From NCBI GenBank assembly GCA_918026815.1, contig CAKJVC010000058.1:186001-250000 (forward strand): a DNA stretch of 64,000 bases, given 5' to 3'. The notes beneath the pieces were generated by a model, which searched no databases, had not been told where the DNA came from, and worked only from the letters and a program-made list of their open reading frames with translations. The position numbers and the translations under genes were made by a program. This stretch comes from Chalara sp. BL73 (taxonomy: Eukaryota > Ascomycota > Leotiomycetes > Helotiales). Position 1 is the stretch's first letter. The number at the start of each line of letters is the position of its first letter. Positions 22,369 through 33,571 of this stretch are shown one piece after another.

Positions 22369-22988
22369 GTTTAGTGGAATAGGGTAATCTTCGCGGTCGA
22401 AATGTAATGTTCGAGGTTTGGAAATCAGCTAGGATTTTATTTCTCTCGAAATATTTTGGCTGCAACAGGCGAAGCTAGGCACCCCACCCTGGCAACTAGA
22501 GCTTCCTCAAATCCTGACAATTCAATTCCTATAAATGCTTGAAGTTTAAACACACTCTCTTCGAAAGACCTGGCTTCTGTACCTTGATAACTCTTGTATA
22601 GAACAAGATCACTTTATAAGGGTATATTCTTGTCAAAGGGGGTTTCGATTGCAAAAGCGGTCAAGGCGCTTTTTTCGCTTGCTGTCTTTTTCTGCAGGAA
22701 TTATACCTGGCCACCGCTCGAAGTCCACCTACTGCTTGTTATCGATGGCAAAATGAAGCAAGTGTTAACTAATACAATTTTCAAGCGCATTTCTCGGATA
22801 CTCAATTCTGTGAGAGCACCTTTGCTCAAGAGCTCTAGCAGTGTGAACGTTATAGTGGTTTAATCAGACATCTCTTGAGCGGTTAGCTTAGCAGAATGGA
22901 TGCTAATCCATAACGCTGAAGACAAACTTTCACAATAAAACTCTAGCTTTGAGCGAGAAGCCACTTGCTCATACACTATACCTTCAAG
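22369..22988. promoter_or_regulatory. Shared divergent upstream region of SSZ1 and RRP40
   Basis: About 620 bases separate the two divergent start codons. No gene is seen in it; an open frame at 22594-22863 has no features. It probably holds both promoters. Confidence 0.5.
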
Positions 22989-23769
22989 ATGGCAACAGAG
23001 ACGATTGTTCTTCCCGGCGATCAATTAGATGCCGATACTCTTCCCTCTCATCCCACCAAACTTTTAAAGCTTGGCCCGGGACTGGTTCACATCCCACCCA
23101 GTTCAATCATTGCAACAGTGGCGGGTCGATTATGTACGGACAAGAAGAAGAATGCTGTCTGGATCGAGTTCAATGCTGGCAGAGTATGTTCTGTCGCGTT
23201 CAGAGCCAACCCATGACTGATGATGAGTCTAGTACATTCCTGCTAGCGACGATCTGGTAATAGCAACTATCCATCACTCCTCTACTGATTGTTACTTCGC
23301 CAGCATCAGTGATTATGCCTCAAATGCATCGCTTCCTCATTTGTCCTTCGAAGGGGCTACCCGAAAATCCCGTCCTCAGTTAGCCCCTGGCGCGCTGGTG
23401 TATGCGCGAGTAACATTGGCAAACAAGCACATGGATCCGGAAATCGAGTGTGTCTCTTCGGCAACTGGGAAATCCGATGGCCTAGGACCTCTGGTGGGAG
23501 GGATGCTATTTTCAATTTCATTGGCGATGTCGAGACGACTGATGTTGTCCAGACCAGCGGAGCAGGGGGCTCTGGTCTTGCTAGATGAGCTTGGGACCGC
23601 GGGGATAGCATTTGAGATTGCTGTGGGTAGAAATGGGAAGGTATGGGTGGACAGCAAGAGTATAAAGACCACATTGGCAATTGGAAAGTTGATACAGAGG
23701 ACGGATCAGGAGGGCTGGATAGTTGAGAAACAGAGAATCATGGCGCGGAAAGTTGCGAAGGAAGCATGA
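22989..23769 (+). CDS. RRP40: RNA exosome cap subunit Rrp40
   Basis: Exons 22989-23183 and 23233-23769 (intron 49 nt, GTATGT to TCTAG, phase 0) encode 243 residues, near the 240 of the yeast protein. The N-terminal domain has VLPGDQL and LGPGLVHIPPSSIIATVAGRL. The S1 domain follows: RYIPASDDLVIATI then YFASISDYASNASLPHLSFEGATRK. The C-terminal KH domain includes EIAVGRNGKVWVDS. The motif LVHIPPSSIIATVAG and the GNG-type KH loop (GRNG) point to Rrp40 rather than Rrp4 or Csl4. It forms part of the trimeric cap that feeds RNA into the nine-subunit exosome for 3'-5' decay and processing in nucleus and cytoplasm. Confidence 0.93.
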
Positions 23770-26268
23770 TGATCAGCAACCCTATAAGTCGACAAAGATC
23801 ACACTATCAGATATCCTAGTACAGAAATGCCGCTAAAGGTGTGCCCAACATTTCTGTACCTCCCCATGCGAAATGCGGTGACTGCAGCCCCAGCAACCAA
23901 ACTTCCATACCTGTGGACGGTTAAGGATTGCATGACAGTTTATACGAAGAACTGTACCTTGCTCAGTATAGAAATGATCTGCTATACTACCTAGAAGTCA
24001 ATTATTGACGTTTGAAGACTCAATTAGCAAAGGGCTATATCAACTGCTCGTGGTATACTCGGACGCTGGGCCCTAGAGTTAGATACCCGCCCAGCATGTA
24101 CATTACTCTATGATATAAGTCTACAGGAATGTATTATACCCGACGTTCTAGAATGTTATTGAGATCTCGTTTCCAGACACCAGGATTCAAAGTTTCTTTA
24201 TATCTCTTATTGTTACTCATCCTCAGTATCGCATACCTACGTCCAATGCATCTCTACCAAATCAATACGTGTATATGTTATGTCTCCTAAAACTCCGAAT
24301 CTCTGCACAGCGCTTGCATAGTTCTCGAGAAAACAAACTGAAAGCCGATATGATCATGGAAGGCTCACCACGAATTCCTGTCTTTTTCTGTTTGCGTTAC
24401 GGGTGATCTCTCTTCATCATTCCCCCCAAGTCTTCTTCCAACTTTGATGCCATTCTACCATTTTTTGTTTTTGGTCCTTTTCCTGGAGAGGCATCTACAT
24501 GAATGCAGTTCAAGAACTGTTCTGAAACCCTCTTTTCACAATCGTAGCCATCAATACCACCACAGCAGGTTACGGAACAAGCTCGTCCTGCAAACTGGGA
24601 CTAGTTGATTAACCCGCAGGATAGCCTTGAGTTGCCTCACAATTGCAGTCAGTCAAGCCATTTCTTAAAAAATCTAAAGCGATCTATAAATTAATATTTG
24701 GTAAGTTCAAAACATAGGTCTCGATACGCGACTTTTATATCCCTCTCTGCCACTGATGAGCACAATTTAGTGTCACCTTGATCTGTCAAAGCAGAAGTGA
24801 AACCAATTCTTACCCCATTCTGATTATTTGTTTCTCTCGCAAATTGTTTCCTTTTTGAAAACTGCCATAAAAATTGCCGACAAGTTTCGCTTTCGTTTCG
24901 CCTCCATGCCAAGAATTCAGAATTCAACTTCCAGATATAGATTCTTTTCATGGCAGTCATCAATCGTAGATGGCCTGGAGTCTTGGAATAAGGTCCTCTG
25001 TTGCTGGCATTCCTACTAATTCGGGGCCGCAGAAATGCAAGCGCAATCCTTCGAGACTATATCGAAAGGCATTCCTTCGTTAGTCCCAATAAGACTTCAT
25101 CTTCCACAATCAAAGCGAAAGGACCGTTTGCACAAAAACAGTATTCTCTGAAACTCTGTCCTTCTGAATTTGGTCACTAAACTATATACTTCATGTCAAT
25201 GTTTAAAGATATAGATATCAAAGCTAATGATATTAGAGCAAAAGCTTATTTAGAGAGGCATAATAACAAGACTAAGTACACACCAAAGTTCTATTGCACA
25301 CTCCACCTTAAGATCATTATGAAATTCGTATACATGGGCACTACGCTTGTGAGGAGCCTTCCGAACGATCCGGATTGTAAGATATCAGCAAGACTAACTT
25401 TTTACGGCACGTTAGTGCATATGTTGCCCCTGTGCAACGTAAAGGAACATGTAAGGAATTCCGACTCTTTCAGTTTCATTCGCCTATGGAGTTCTTCCTT
25501 CTACGAGTGGGCTTGCATAGCTGACCACACAAATTCGAGGCCGGTGAGAATAGGTGTTGGGCCTACGTAATCGCATTCGTACCAAACATGGACCGCAGGG
25601 CGGTCAGAGTTGCTTGGCATATCGTGGCTGAGCCAGCTCATGGTTCGTGTAATTTTGCTGTAATATATTCTTTTCTTGAAGAGAGTGAAAACGCTACCCA
25701 TCCACCACATATTGTAGATAAACTCATTATTTGGATACTTCACTTTGCACGCTTGTGAGGAATTATCGAGTATCTAGTCCGGTCATGTTTCGGGTTGCAT
25801 GATGCGATACGAATGGACCAACCAACAACTGCTTAACAAGCTTCATCCCCAGGATTTGTGGGAGACAGCACGAGCTGTTCGATAAGCTTTGCTTGGCAGT
25901 CACCACCAGTAAATCAGCCCACTGCAGTACTGTATAGGAATCCATCATAATTATATAAAGAGCCAATCGCGCATGCCCGCACTGCCTGATACGACGCGAT
26001 TAGGCTGACATCCAGGGGAAGAGAGGCACACAGTGTATATACCACCAACTCCCCGTCGCAAACATTTGGGGACTTTTTTTTTTTTCTTTTAAAGCACAGG
26101 GCGCGCCATATACGTACCTTCATATCAATCAGGTCTGGCTAGTTTTGCCTCAGTCCTATACACAGCGACCTGCGTACTTCTCCCTTAGAGCTGTACACAT
26201 ATACTGAAGCTCGCTTGGGCCAGCATTTTTGATATTCTTCCAAAACTCAAGCTTTGTCTAGTCTAACT
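23770..26268. other. 2.5-kb gene-poor region
   Basis: No gene that I can support. An open frame of 125 codons at 25193-25570 on the plus strand has no domain, no signal and unremarkable composition. The stretch is AT-rich with a poly-T run at about 26071-26085. Confidence 0.5.
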
Positions 26269-27472
26269 ATGTCTCCCTCTGAGACATCTCAGCCACAGAC
26301 GCCTGATTACATTGTCATCGGACAGATGCTGGACAATCCCGAGAAATCGTCTCAGCACTTTCCAGCTGATCCAAATATCATGAATGGTCGGATCGAAACA
26401 GATGCGGGGTCCACGATGACGCAATCGTGAGGATCATTCTTTCTAAGTATATGGCAGAGGCTAAAGTGTTCCTAGAAGTCACTCATATTTCCACCCTCCT
26501 GAATATAGATCGCCCATCTCTCCAACATCGCCGTTGGGGCAAAATTCTTTCCCCATCCACCCCTCGGACTCAGCCAGTCATATTTTCCCCGTACAGAGAG
26601 CAGGTTCAAACTTGTCAACGCCCGCGACAGCACCTTCGACAATTCCGCCTGCAGCACCAGCAAAGAAGCTACCATTTGATCGCATCACGATCGCTACCAA
26701 GAATGAATCTCTTTACTCTGGTTTTCATTACGATGAGCGGATATGGGATCATATCTCCCACGATGAGTGGCATCTTCTGACGAGCGATATCACCAATGCT
26801 GCAAAGCTCACGGGGATTGAGAACTGGGCCGCCTGGACGACGGGTATCACGACAGGGACCTTATCATCAGGGTTTATTTTGGTCTTTGGGCCAGTGGCTG
26901 GGTATTATGCTGGAAGGGCAGTGCATCGCAAAACTGTCGTGAAAGCAGTTACGAAGCGCTTAGAACGAGACGGCGATATCAGATCTGTGTTACGCCGGTG
27001 GAACGAGCAAAATTTTGCTGGAAGAGGGTTTCACGTCTGGCTGGAGCTTCCAGTAGACGGGGGAGAAGTTGAGACCAAGGAAAAGAAAGAAACGAAAACC
27101 CACCCATCACAGAAAAGAGCCGAGCGGAAGATCAAGAGGAGGTTTAAAATAGTGATCATGAGGACAGATGAGAGAACGGATGGAAGAGGGGGACAAGAAA
27201 TATTCTGTGAGTCCCCCTCCTCTCTTTCCGAAGTCGACGCTTCCGTTCCTTTCGTAGAGGCAATGGGCAATGAGCTAAGAGATCCTGTAGAATCTGATAG
27301 TCGACCTCTGGAGCAGAGACCCGAGAACCACCAGACTCGGAATAATGAAGGAATTCAAAGGCGGAAGAACGTACGGACGATCGAGAACGAGCGGAGGGAA
27401 TCTTCGGCGGTGCAACTCCAACAGGATTCTCCTGTGGAGCTGGAAGGCAGTTTGGTTTCGATTACTAAGTAG
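26269..27472 (+). CDS. Unrecognised protein with one membrane segment
   Basis: Proposed exons 26269-26426 and 26476-27472 encode 384 residues. The intron (49 nt) runs GTGAGG to CCTAG; acceptors at 26466, 26478 and 26508 also keep frame, so the exact join is uncertain. The N-terminal 110 residues are Ser/Pro-rich and probably disordered. A globular part follows, with LPFDRITIATKNESLYSGF and SHDEWHLLTSDITNAAKL, then a glycine-rich hydrophobic segment at about residues 190-212 (TTGITTGTLSSGFILVFGPV). After that come VVKAVTKRLERDGDIRSVLRRW and a Lys/Arg/Glu-rich tail without obvious domains. This layout suggests a single-pass membrane protein with a long basic cytosolic tail. I do not recognise the family. 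Confidence 0.62.
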
Positions 27473-28082
27473 GCCTCAAGATGCGCAGACGGATACGACT
27501 TAATGAACAGCGTTTGTTGGACAAAGCAAGAACTTGCTACATGTTTTGATAGGGAATATCAATACCTATACGCACATTTACCGCGGCAATTTCAAAAATA
27601 CCTGTCTCATTTCATCAGTCTCCTGCGAATCCTCAAGGTGTTTCTCTGCCAAGCCAGCTAGGGCCTCTCTATCTATTTCGATCAAACCTGGTTCTAAAAC
27701 AAGACTTAGAGCGTATATCATGTGATTAGGCGCACGTCTGACCTGGGGACAGTGATGGTGAATTGTTGAGCACGCCTAGAACAAAGTTCACCAGCCGGGC
27801 GGTAGCTAGGTAAAATAATGTCTTCAATATTAATAGTTAGCCTTTTTGTTTCAAACAATCAGGCGACCTTCAGCTAGTCGATCTTGCCACCTTGGTAATT
27901 TGACCTTTGCCTGTCTTCCTCATGGAAAAAAGGAGCTATAAGAACGCCAGAATGGCTGCTGTTCTCGGTGCAATTATTTTCTTATATGAAAACTAATGAC
28001 ACATTTAATCTATATAATATTACGATACGCTTCTTTCACTCTCTCCTTATACGCCGGGTCTGAGTAATGTACCTGCGTATGG
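27473..28082. other. Intergenic region
   Basis: No gene is seen. AT-rich with no notable motif. Confidence 0.5.
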
Positions 28083-29068
28083 TCATGGCCATGCCAATAA
28101 ATATCCACGAAGCAGATGTCTGGCTTCATTTGCCCAGGTCCCGCAGGCCGCGAGAGCATGCACAATGCGGAGCAGAGAAGAACGCCAGGATAAGGGCAAT
28201 CTTGCCATGCTGGGATCGTGAGGCCGGGGATAGGGGTTATTTACCAGATCGACTTCGTGGCGGGCTTGCTCGGGACAGATATGGGATGTGAAGTATACAG
28301 GTAAGCCGGGTGACCATTCCAAGGGGATTGGAGCGATGAGCGGTGCGTGTTTTAAGATTTGGAGCTGGATCTCTTTTGGGTGGAGAGGCGGATAGCGCAA
28401 TCTTGTAGGATTGGTAATGTTGATGAAATTCTTGCTGCTTCTTGAGCCGCACATAAATCGCTACGATCGCAGATAAGAAATAATCTTAGTTGGTAAGGAG
28501 GGGGGGTATGGGCGATTAAACGGAGACATATCCGCGTTCACTGCATAAGTGTCGTCTTGTCGGCTGGGGATACACTTCCAAGAGTCACTTTGCGACGAAG
28601 TCGAGAGGGGCGGTCATTTCATTTCACGGTGAGTGTTTGTAGAGCTTTCAAGGCTAAAATGCTTATGTTCTCAAGAGCTCTCAAGCCTCCTGGCTCATGT
28701 GTCGTGATGGCGAATGCATTTGTACCATAGATAGCTGATGTGACATCGAGATTAGCGAGTCGGCAGACTAGAAGAAGAGAAAGAGGTAAGGATAATGATG
28801 TGGATTTGTGCCGGCGGAAACGCTCTACTTCTCGTTCTTGTCCAAACTCTTCGATATCGTCAGAACCGGATGTGTTTTCGAACTCGTCCTTAACTATGGA
28901 AGGAGCCCAGTAGTTTAAATCGATGTACTGATTTGGGACTAGTCCAGCTTGATAGTAGATCTGATAACGGATGCTGAATGGGAGTTCTAGGAAATAGATT
29001 CGACACGGAATCGAGGACCCGTCTCGAGGTTGCAAGGAGAAGTAGCGACCAAGTCTTGTCTGATGCAT
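28083..29068 (-). pseudogene. Decayed F-box-like fungal gene
   Basis: From the ATG at 29068 (minus) the frame reads YFLELPFSIRYQIYYQAGLV, an F-box-like start (F..LP..IR..IY). It continues through PLSLLLVCRLANLDV and GGLRALENISILALKALQTL and stops at 28619-28621. Another frame immediately downstream resumes family-like sequence: PPLSTSSQSDSW, then YQLRLFLICDRSDLCAAQEA and LPILQDCAIRLS, before a stop. A third frame then gives PLHPKEIQLQILKHAPLIAP down to about 28083. The pieces are in the expected order but the linking segments are missing or out of frame, so this looks like a gene broken by deletions and frameshifts. The first 149 codons could still be expressed as a truncated protein. Confidence 0.55.
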
Positions 29069-30080
29069 AATCGAAGGATGAACATTATCGAGATGAAACG
29101 AAATTGTTTTTACGTTTAAATGATAACAGTTAAAAGGATTGATTTATACTGAAGAAGAGAGAAGACGTAACAAATGGAAGGAAGAGGAAGAAGATCCAGT
29201 TGTGTAAGATAGATAAAGTAGTGTGGCACAAATCGAACTCCAATTGATACAAAGACTAATCTCTACTCCTCTATTATGATCTCCATGACCCCAGCGACTT
29301 CACTACGAGTCGCTATCAGCCAGTACATGACATTTAGTCTATACGCTACATCGCTCTGCTCAAGTAACTTCATAACAGCTAAGAGGACTTAGCTCTGTTA
29401 CGGGTTTGCTTTCGCCCTGAAACCCTTGCTCCAAAAGTCGCCTCAATCCCAGGACACTTTGGTGCCTCAAGTCAGTTTATAACATGTCAGCTACTTTTAA
29501 TCATAGTGAAAGCTATAAATTTTAAAGCAAAGTATCCTTTACAAGCTGGATCTCAGTCGCGGAAACATTCGCTTTGCTTAAATTTGGATTATTGTAAATA
29601 TTAACAAGCTTCCTCCAGCGTGTAAATGCAGCCTTGCGCAGCTGAAAATGATTTAATCAGTCTGCTTACTTTTCTTTCAATTTACCAGTTAAACCACAAA
29701 AAGTAAATGCATCTGCCGATGTATTATTGTGCTTATAGTTTAACACACACAACTCCAAATATCACGGCTCCTGTGGAGCATGATATAGCTCGAAAAAACG
29801 TAGCAAAGTTTAGAGAGAAATCGTAATATTATACAGACATAAAAAATTTCCCTTTTGGCTTGGTGTCTAATGTCTTGCTCTATTAATCACTCGCTTAACT
29901 CAGGGTCGACTTTACAAACGATGCACTGATTGGATATATTCGCTCTGCAAGTGACTTGAATGGGAAGCCATTCATCAGCTTATGACTATGCCTTACACTG
30001 CCTGAGTCTTTTATGCTACTAACTCAAGTCACGAACGTTCTGTAATGACACACAGTAGGATGGATTTCCAGACGTAAAAA
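29069..30080. other. AT-rich gene-free region
   Basis: No gene is seen. The stretch 29480-29850 is visibly AT-rich with only very short open frames. No terminal repeats or transposon motifs are recognisable. Confidence 0.5.
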
Positions 30081-31493
30081 ATGGGATCTGAACCAAACAT
30101 GGTGCGACCTCTTTCATCACGACATGCTTTCTATCGAAGAATCTATGACAAAACTAACCAGGCTTACAACCCTCTTGTTGAGAAGTGTCACTTTAAGTAT
30201 TATCCGACTGATATTGGCAATATGTTTCCGATAAATAGCGACCAGCAAGCTGAAGCAGGTCAGGAGAAGGAGACAAACTCTTCTCCGACGGCGTTTCAGC
30301 CATGCAATGACGAGTCTTCTACATCTTTGAGTACAAATTTGCTGCATTCCATAGCAGCCCCGTCAGTTGTTCATACTAGTAAACACCACACCATCTGGGT
30401 TACCATGGATGCTTTGGTACCGAAGGTGACAGGAGCATCTGCACCACCAGAAGGTTTAACCAGTACGATTTACGGAACGCAAATGAACACTGTAATTCTA
30501 CCACCGACCACAACATTGGCATCTGCCCCTTTGAGCTTCAAACCAACAACAGGAACAGAGGATGTTAACTACACAAGCGTTATATCAGCGAAAGCGGTAG
30601 ATGGCCCGGTGATTTCTGTCACTCAAACTTTCACAGTATCTCCGCTACCTTTGAGCGCAATGAGCCAGTCAGTGTCTACGCAACATACTCTTCCTTTGTC
30701 AGCAAGCTCTGTGCGTTCCATTCTTGAATCGATCACGCCAACACCAAAGCCATCAAATATTTCATCCCAGGGACACTCGCTGCAAATTCCAAGACCATTG
30801 GCAAAAGTCACCGCTCTATTCAATAGCTTCCCCTGGCTAGTGAGGATAATCAGCATCAATATTTCGAAACGTCCTAGCTATCATCAGGAATCCATTCAGC
30901 AAACACAGCGGATGCAGCAAATGGCGGAGACCAAAACTTCAAGCGAGAGGACCGGGAGCTCCAGGTGGCTGGAGGCAGTAACATCAGTTGTTGAAGAAAC
31001 GATACTTCCCTCTGCAGCCTCAAATACATTTACGATACTGCCGAGCACTGTGGCAGGCCGAACCACAGTGACAACGCCGTCCTTGCCATCCGAGAGGGGT
31101 AGGGAATCAAGAGACCTCGAGGCACCGCACTTGTTGCCCATCTTACTTATGATAGCAACTTTTCTTCGGATGAGGTGGTATATAAAGGCTGCTCAGGTGG
31201 CGGCTACAAGTAGACCCATCAGCAGGGTCGCACGCCCTGAAGAAATTGACGCCATCACAGAACATACACATGGAATTGAAGAAGATCTCTATAACCACCC
31301 GGAAAGAGAGTTAGATGCTAAACTTCCGGGAACCCCGAGAAGAAATATAACCCAAACTCGGCTACCAAATCTTCTCCTCGTAGCCATGTTCATTCTTGGA
31401 ATGCTCTGCTCTATAGGACTTACAAACTCAGTTGAGTCACGGGTACTACCTCCAGAGGTCTGTGTAGTCCCCTACAATGCGAGGGTTGATTAG
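30081..31493 (+). CDS. Ser/Thr-rich membrane protein, unrecognised
   Basis: A single uninterrupted frame of 470 codons starts at an ATG. Residues about 60-240 and 285-340 are rich in Ser, Thr and Pro, as in O-glycosylated wall or surface proteins. There is no N-terminal signal peptide. Two hydrophobic segments lie near the C-terminus: about 353-365 (LLPILLMIATFLR) and about 431-446 (LPNLLLVAMFILGMLC). Between them is an acidic region EEIDAITEHTHGIEEDL. The frame stops at 31493, yet Ser/Thr-rich coding-like sequence resumes from about 31540 to 31724, so the true 3' end may include another exon. Family not recognised. Length and composition argue that it is real; the absence of introns and its isolation keep confidence moderate. 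Confidence 0.5.
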   Translation: MGSEPNMVRPLSSRHAFYRRIYDKTNQAYNPLVEKCHFKYYPTDIGNMFPINSDQQAEAGQEKETNSSPTAFQPCNDESSTSLSTNLLHSIAAPSVVHTSKHHTIWVTMDALVPKVTGASAPPEGLTSTIYGTQMNTVILPPTTTLASAPLSFKPTTGTEDVNYTSVISAKAVDGPVISVTQTFTVSPLPLSAMSQSVSTQHTLPLSASSVRSILESITPTPKPSNISSQGHSLQIPRPLAKVTALFNSFPWLVRIISINISKRPSYHQESIQQTQRMQQMAETKTSSERTGSSRWLEAVTSVVEETILPSAASNTFTILPSTVAGRTTVTTPSLPSERGRESRDLEAPHLLPILLMIATFLRMRWYIKAAQVAATSRPISRVARPEEIDAITEHTHGIEEDLYNHPERELDAKLPGTPRRNITQTRLPNLLLVAMFILGMLCSIGLTNSVESRVLPPEVCVVPYNARVD

Positions 31494-33571
31494 TCCTGGA
31501 CATGCAATCATTTTATACCTAAATTATCAAGCGATACAACTGGATCAGCCACCCAGGTGCAGACTTCGAGTCAGGTCCCGCCATTCACTAGAACATCCGT
31601 TGTAACTGCCACGGAGACAGCCAGCATATCGCGTCCCACCTCGGGAGGTTTTCGAATCAAACCCTACAGCCCATTCACTTTTCTCGGCCAAATACTTGTA
31701 TACTTGAGGATTGCAGTTGCATCTTAAGGTCTGTCTTCAACAGCAGCTTCGCCATTACTATCAATTTCATCTACAACCACAGATCACAGATCACAACGAT
31801 TAAATCTTGAATTACGAGTCCGCACGAACTCACAAGGACAAGAGAGCGTTTCCTTAGTTGAGTTTGGCCTTCCCCTTGGTCTTCCCGCCACCGGAGGCAT
31901 TAATGAAGCAAACAGCCGCAAATAGAAGTTTTAAGAGTGATGCGGCATACCTAAATAGGGGGCATGCTCTTTATCTTTGCCTGGGTTGTATATTTGAAAG
32001 TAGGATGATCGTAAGAGACGTGATACAGGAGCAAGAAATCATAGCCAGATTTCTTAGCCAGGACTAGAGAGTGAGATGTGAAGAGATAATATGAAGATAA
32101 AATATGGAGATGTTAGTGATAGAGCAATTCTGTAAGGTTGTACTATTTAATTGAACGTTCGAGGAAGGAGCAGAGAGTGCGACAGCCGTATTACTTCGTA
32201 GGCAGATATTCTGGTTCTGGGGATAGTATTGCAGGCCAAATATCCAAACCATCTGACTAAGCACTTACTTGCTGTACCGTTGCATTAGAAGTATAATAAA
32301 ATATTACCAAGAATGCACCAGATGTTGCATTGCCTGGCACAGACTTGTGGCAATTTTACTCTTTTCAGTCTCTCCAAATCGAGAGGCGATGTTGCAAGCT
32401 TGGGAGCATAGATGCGACTTTGCATCCCCTAAGCGAGTCCCAAGGAAAACCAAATCTGGACTGGCGATTCTAAGGGATCATGAAAGGGGTTAGATCTGTC
32501 TCAGAGGAAGGCCCACTTGAAGCGACTGTGCAATTGCTTGGTTCCCAAGCCAAGATGCAAGTTCATGTACCGAAGTCCACCTGGATCAGTCCACCTGCTC
32601 TGCTCTAGTTTGCGTACACTGGCATTTTGATTCATAAAAAAAGACGCAACTACCGTGCACGCCCACAGTAGTGGAGAACCTCGCATGCGTAAGGCAGCTG
32701 AAGGGAAATTCCGCCGCCACAATCTTTACAGAAGCAATCAACGCGCACCTGGAAATCTGCTCCCAATGATGCGCTCAAGCCAAGCGACGCGACGGCTCAG
32801 ATTGTTATCTTGTGGTGGCAAGTCCTCGTGGCAAGAAGTCCTCGTGGCAGGGCTTGCCGTGACGAAACTGCTGAGTCGGGTTGCAGCAGCCACCTTTGAG
32901 GGAGCCAAACACACAAGGACGGGATTTCCACGGGGTTTCACCGGCTAATTTGGCGGGTTTAACCTGCATATTTGCCATTTGTCGGTTTATGAGGGAGGTA
33001 TGCTGATGCCTGACACGTAAAGTGCTAAGATTGCCTAGAGGTGCCCAGCACGCGTGCCAAATCCTCGGACAAAAACAAACGCTGGATCTGCCGAACCGAC
33101 CAAGTGGTAAATAGAGTTGCGGCAGTCTTAGTTCGGTTCCTGCTGGCCCAGTAATATTTACTGAACGGTCTGCGCGAAGTGGGATGGTTCGACTTAGTTA
33201 TCGATTCGTTAGTTTGACGCGGGATGCTACTTTAAGCCATAATGACCTGTTTTGCGTAATAGCTCCGCGTGTGCATACATGAGAAGCAGCTAATTGCACA
33301 AGACATTCAATTGTTGAAAAATGAAGTATATCACAGGAATTGAATGACTGGGAAAGGACAATATACACCAGAAGAATCATGGTAACTGAAGCGTACAAAG
33401 CATCCAGATTGCTATCTTGCTCTAATTTCAAAAAGGCTACCAAATGAAACCTTCCCGCTAATGGACCTGGAGGTCCTGTAGATTTACTTCCCTTATTAAC
33501 ATTCCATTTCTATCGATACACATACCCTGTTCATTTCCCCGCGTGAAACACCTTTCTTTCCAAATATTATC
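31494..33571. other. 2-kb gene-poor region
   Basis: The first 230 bases may belong to the preceding gene. The rest shows no supportable gene; open frames of up to 97 codons (for example 32655-32948) have no features. A short direct repeat of CAAG...TCCTCGTGGCA occurs at about 32819-32852. Confidence 0.5.

Noticed and set aside
22870..22915. Short hairpin-like stretch AATGGATGCTAATCCAT before RRP40, thought of as a tRNA arm
   Set aside because: No acceptor stem or TpsiC arm around it; a chance inverted repeat.
25193..25570. 125-codon plus-strand frame
   Set aside because: AT-rich surroundings, no domain, no signal peptide, no introns joining it to anything; probably chance.
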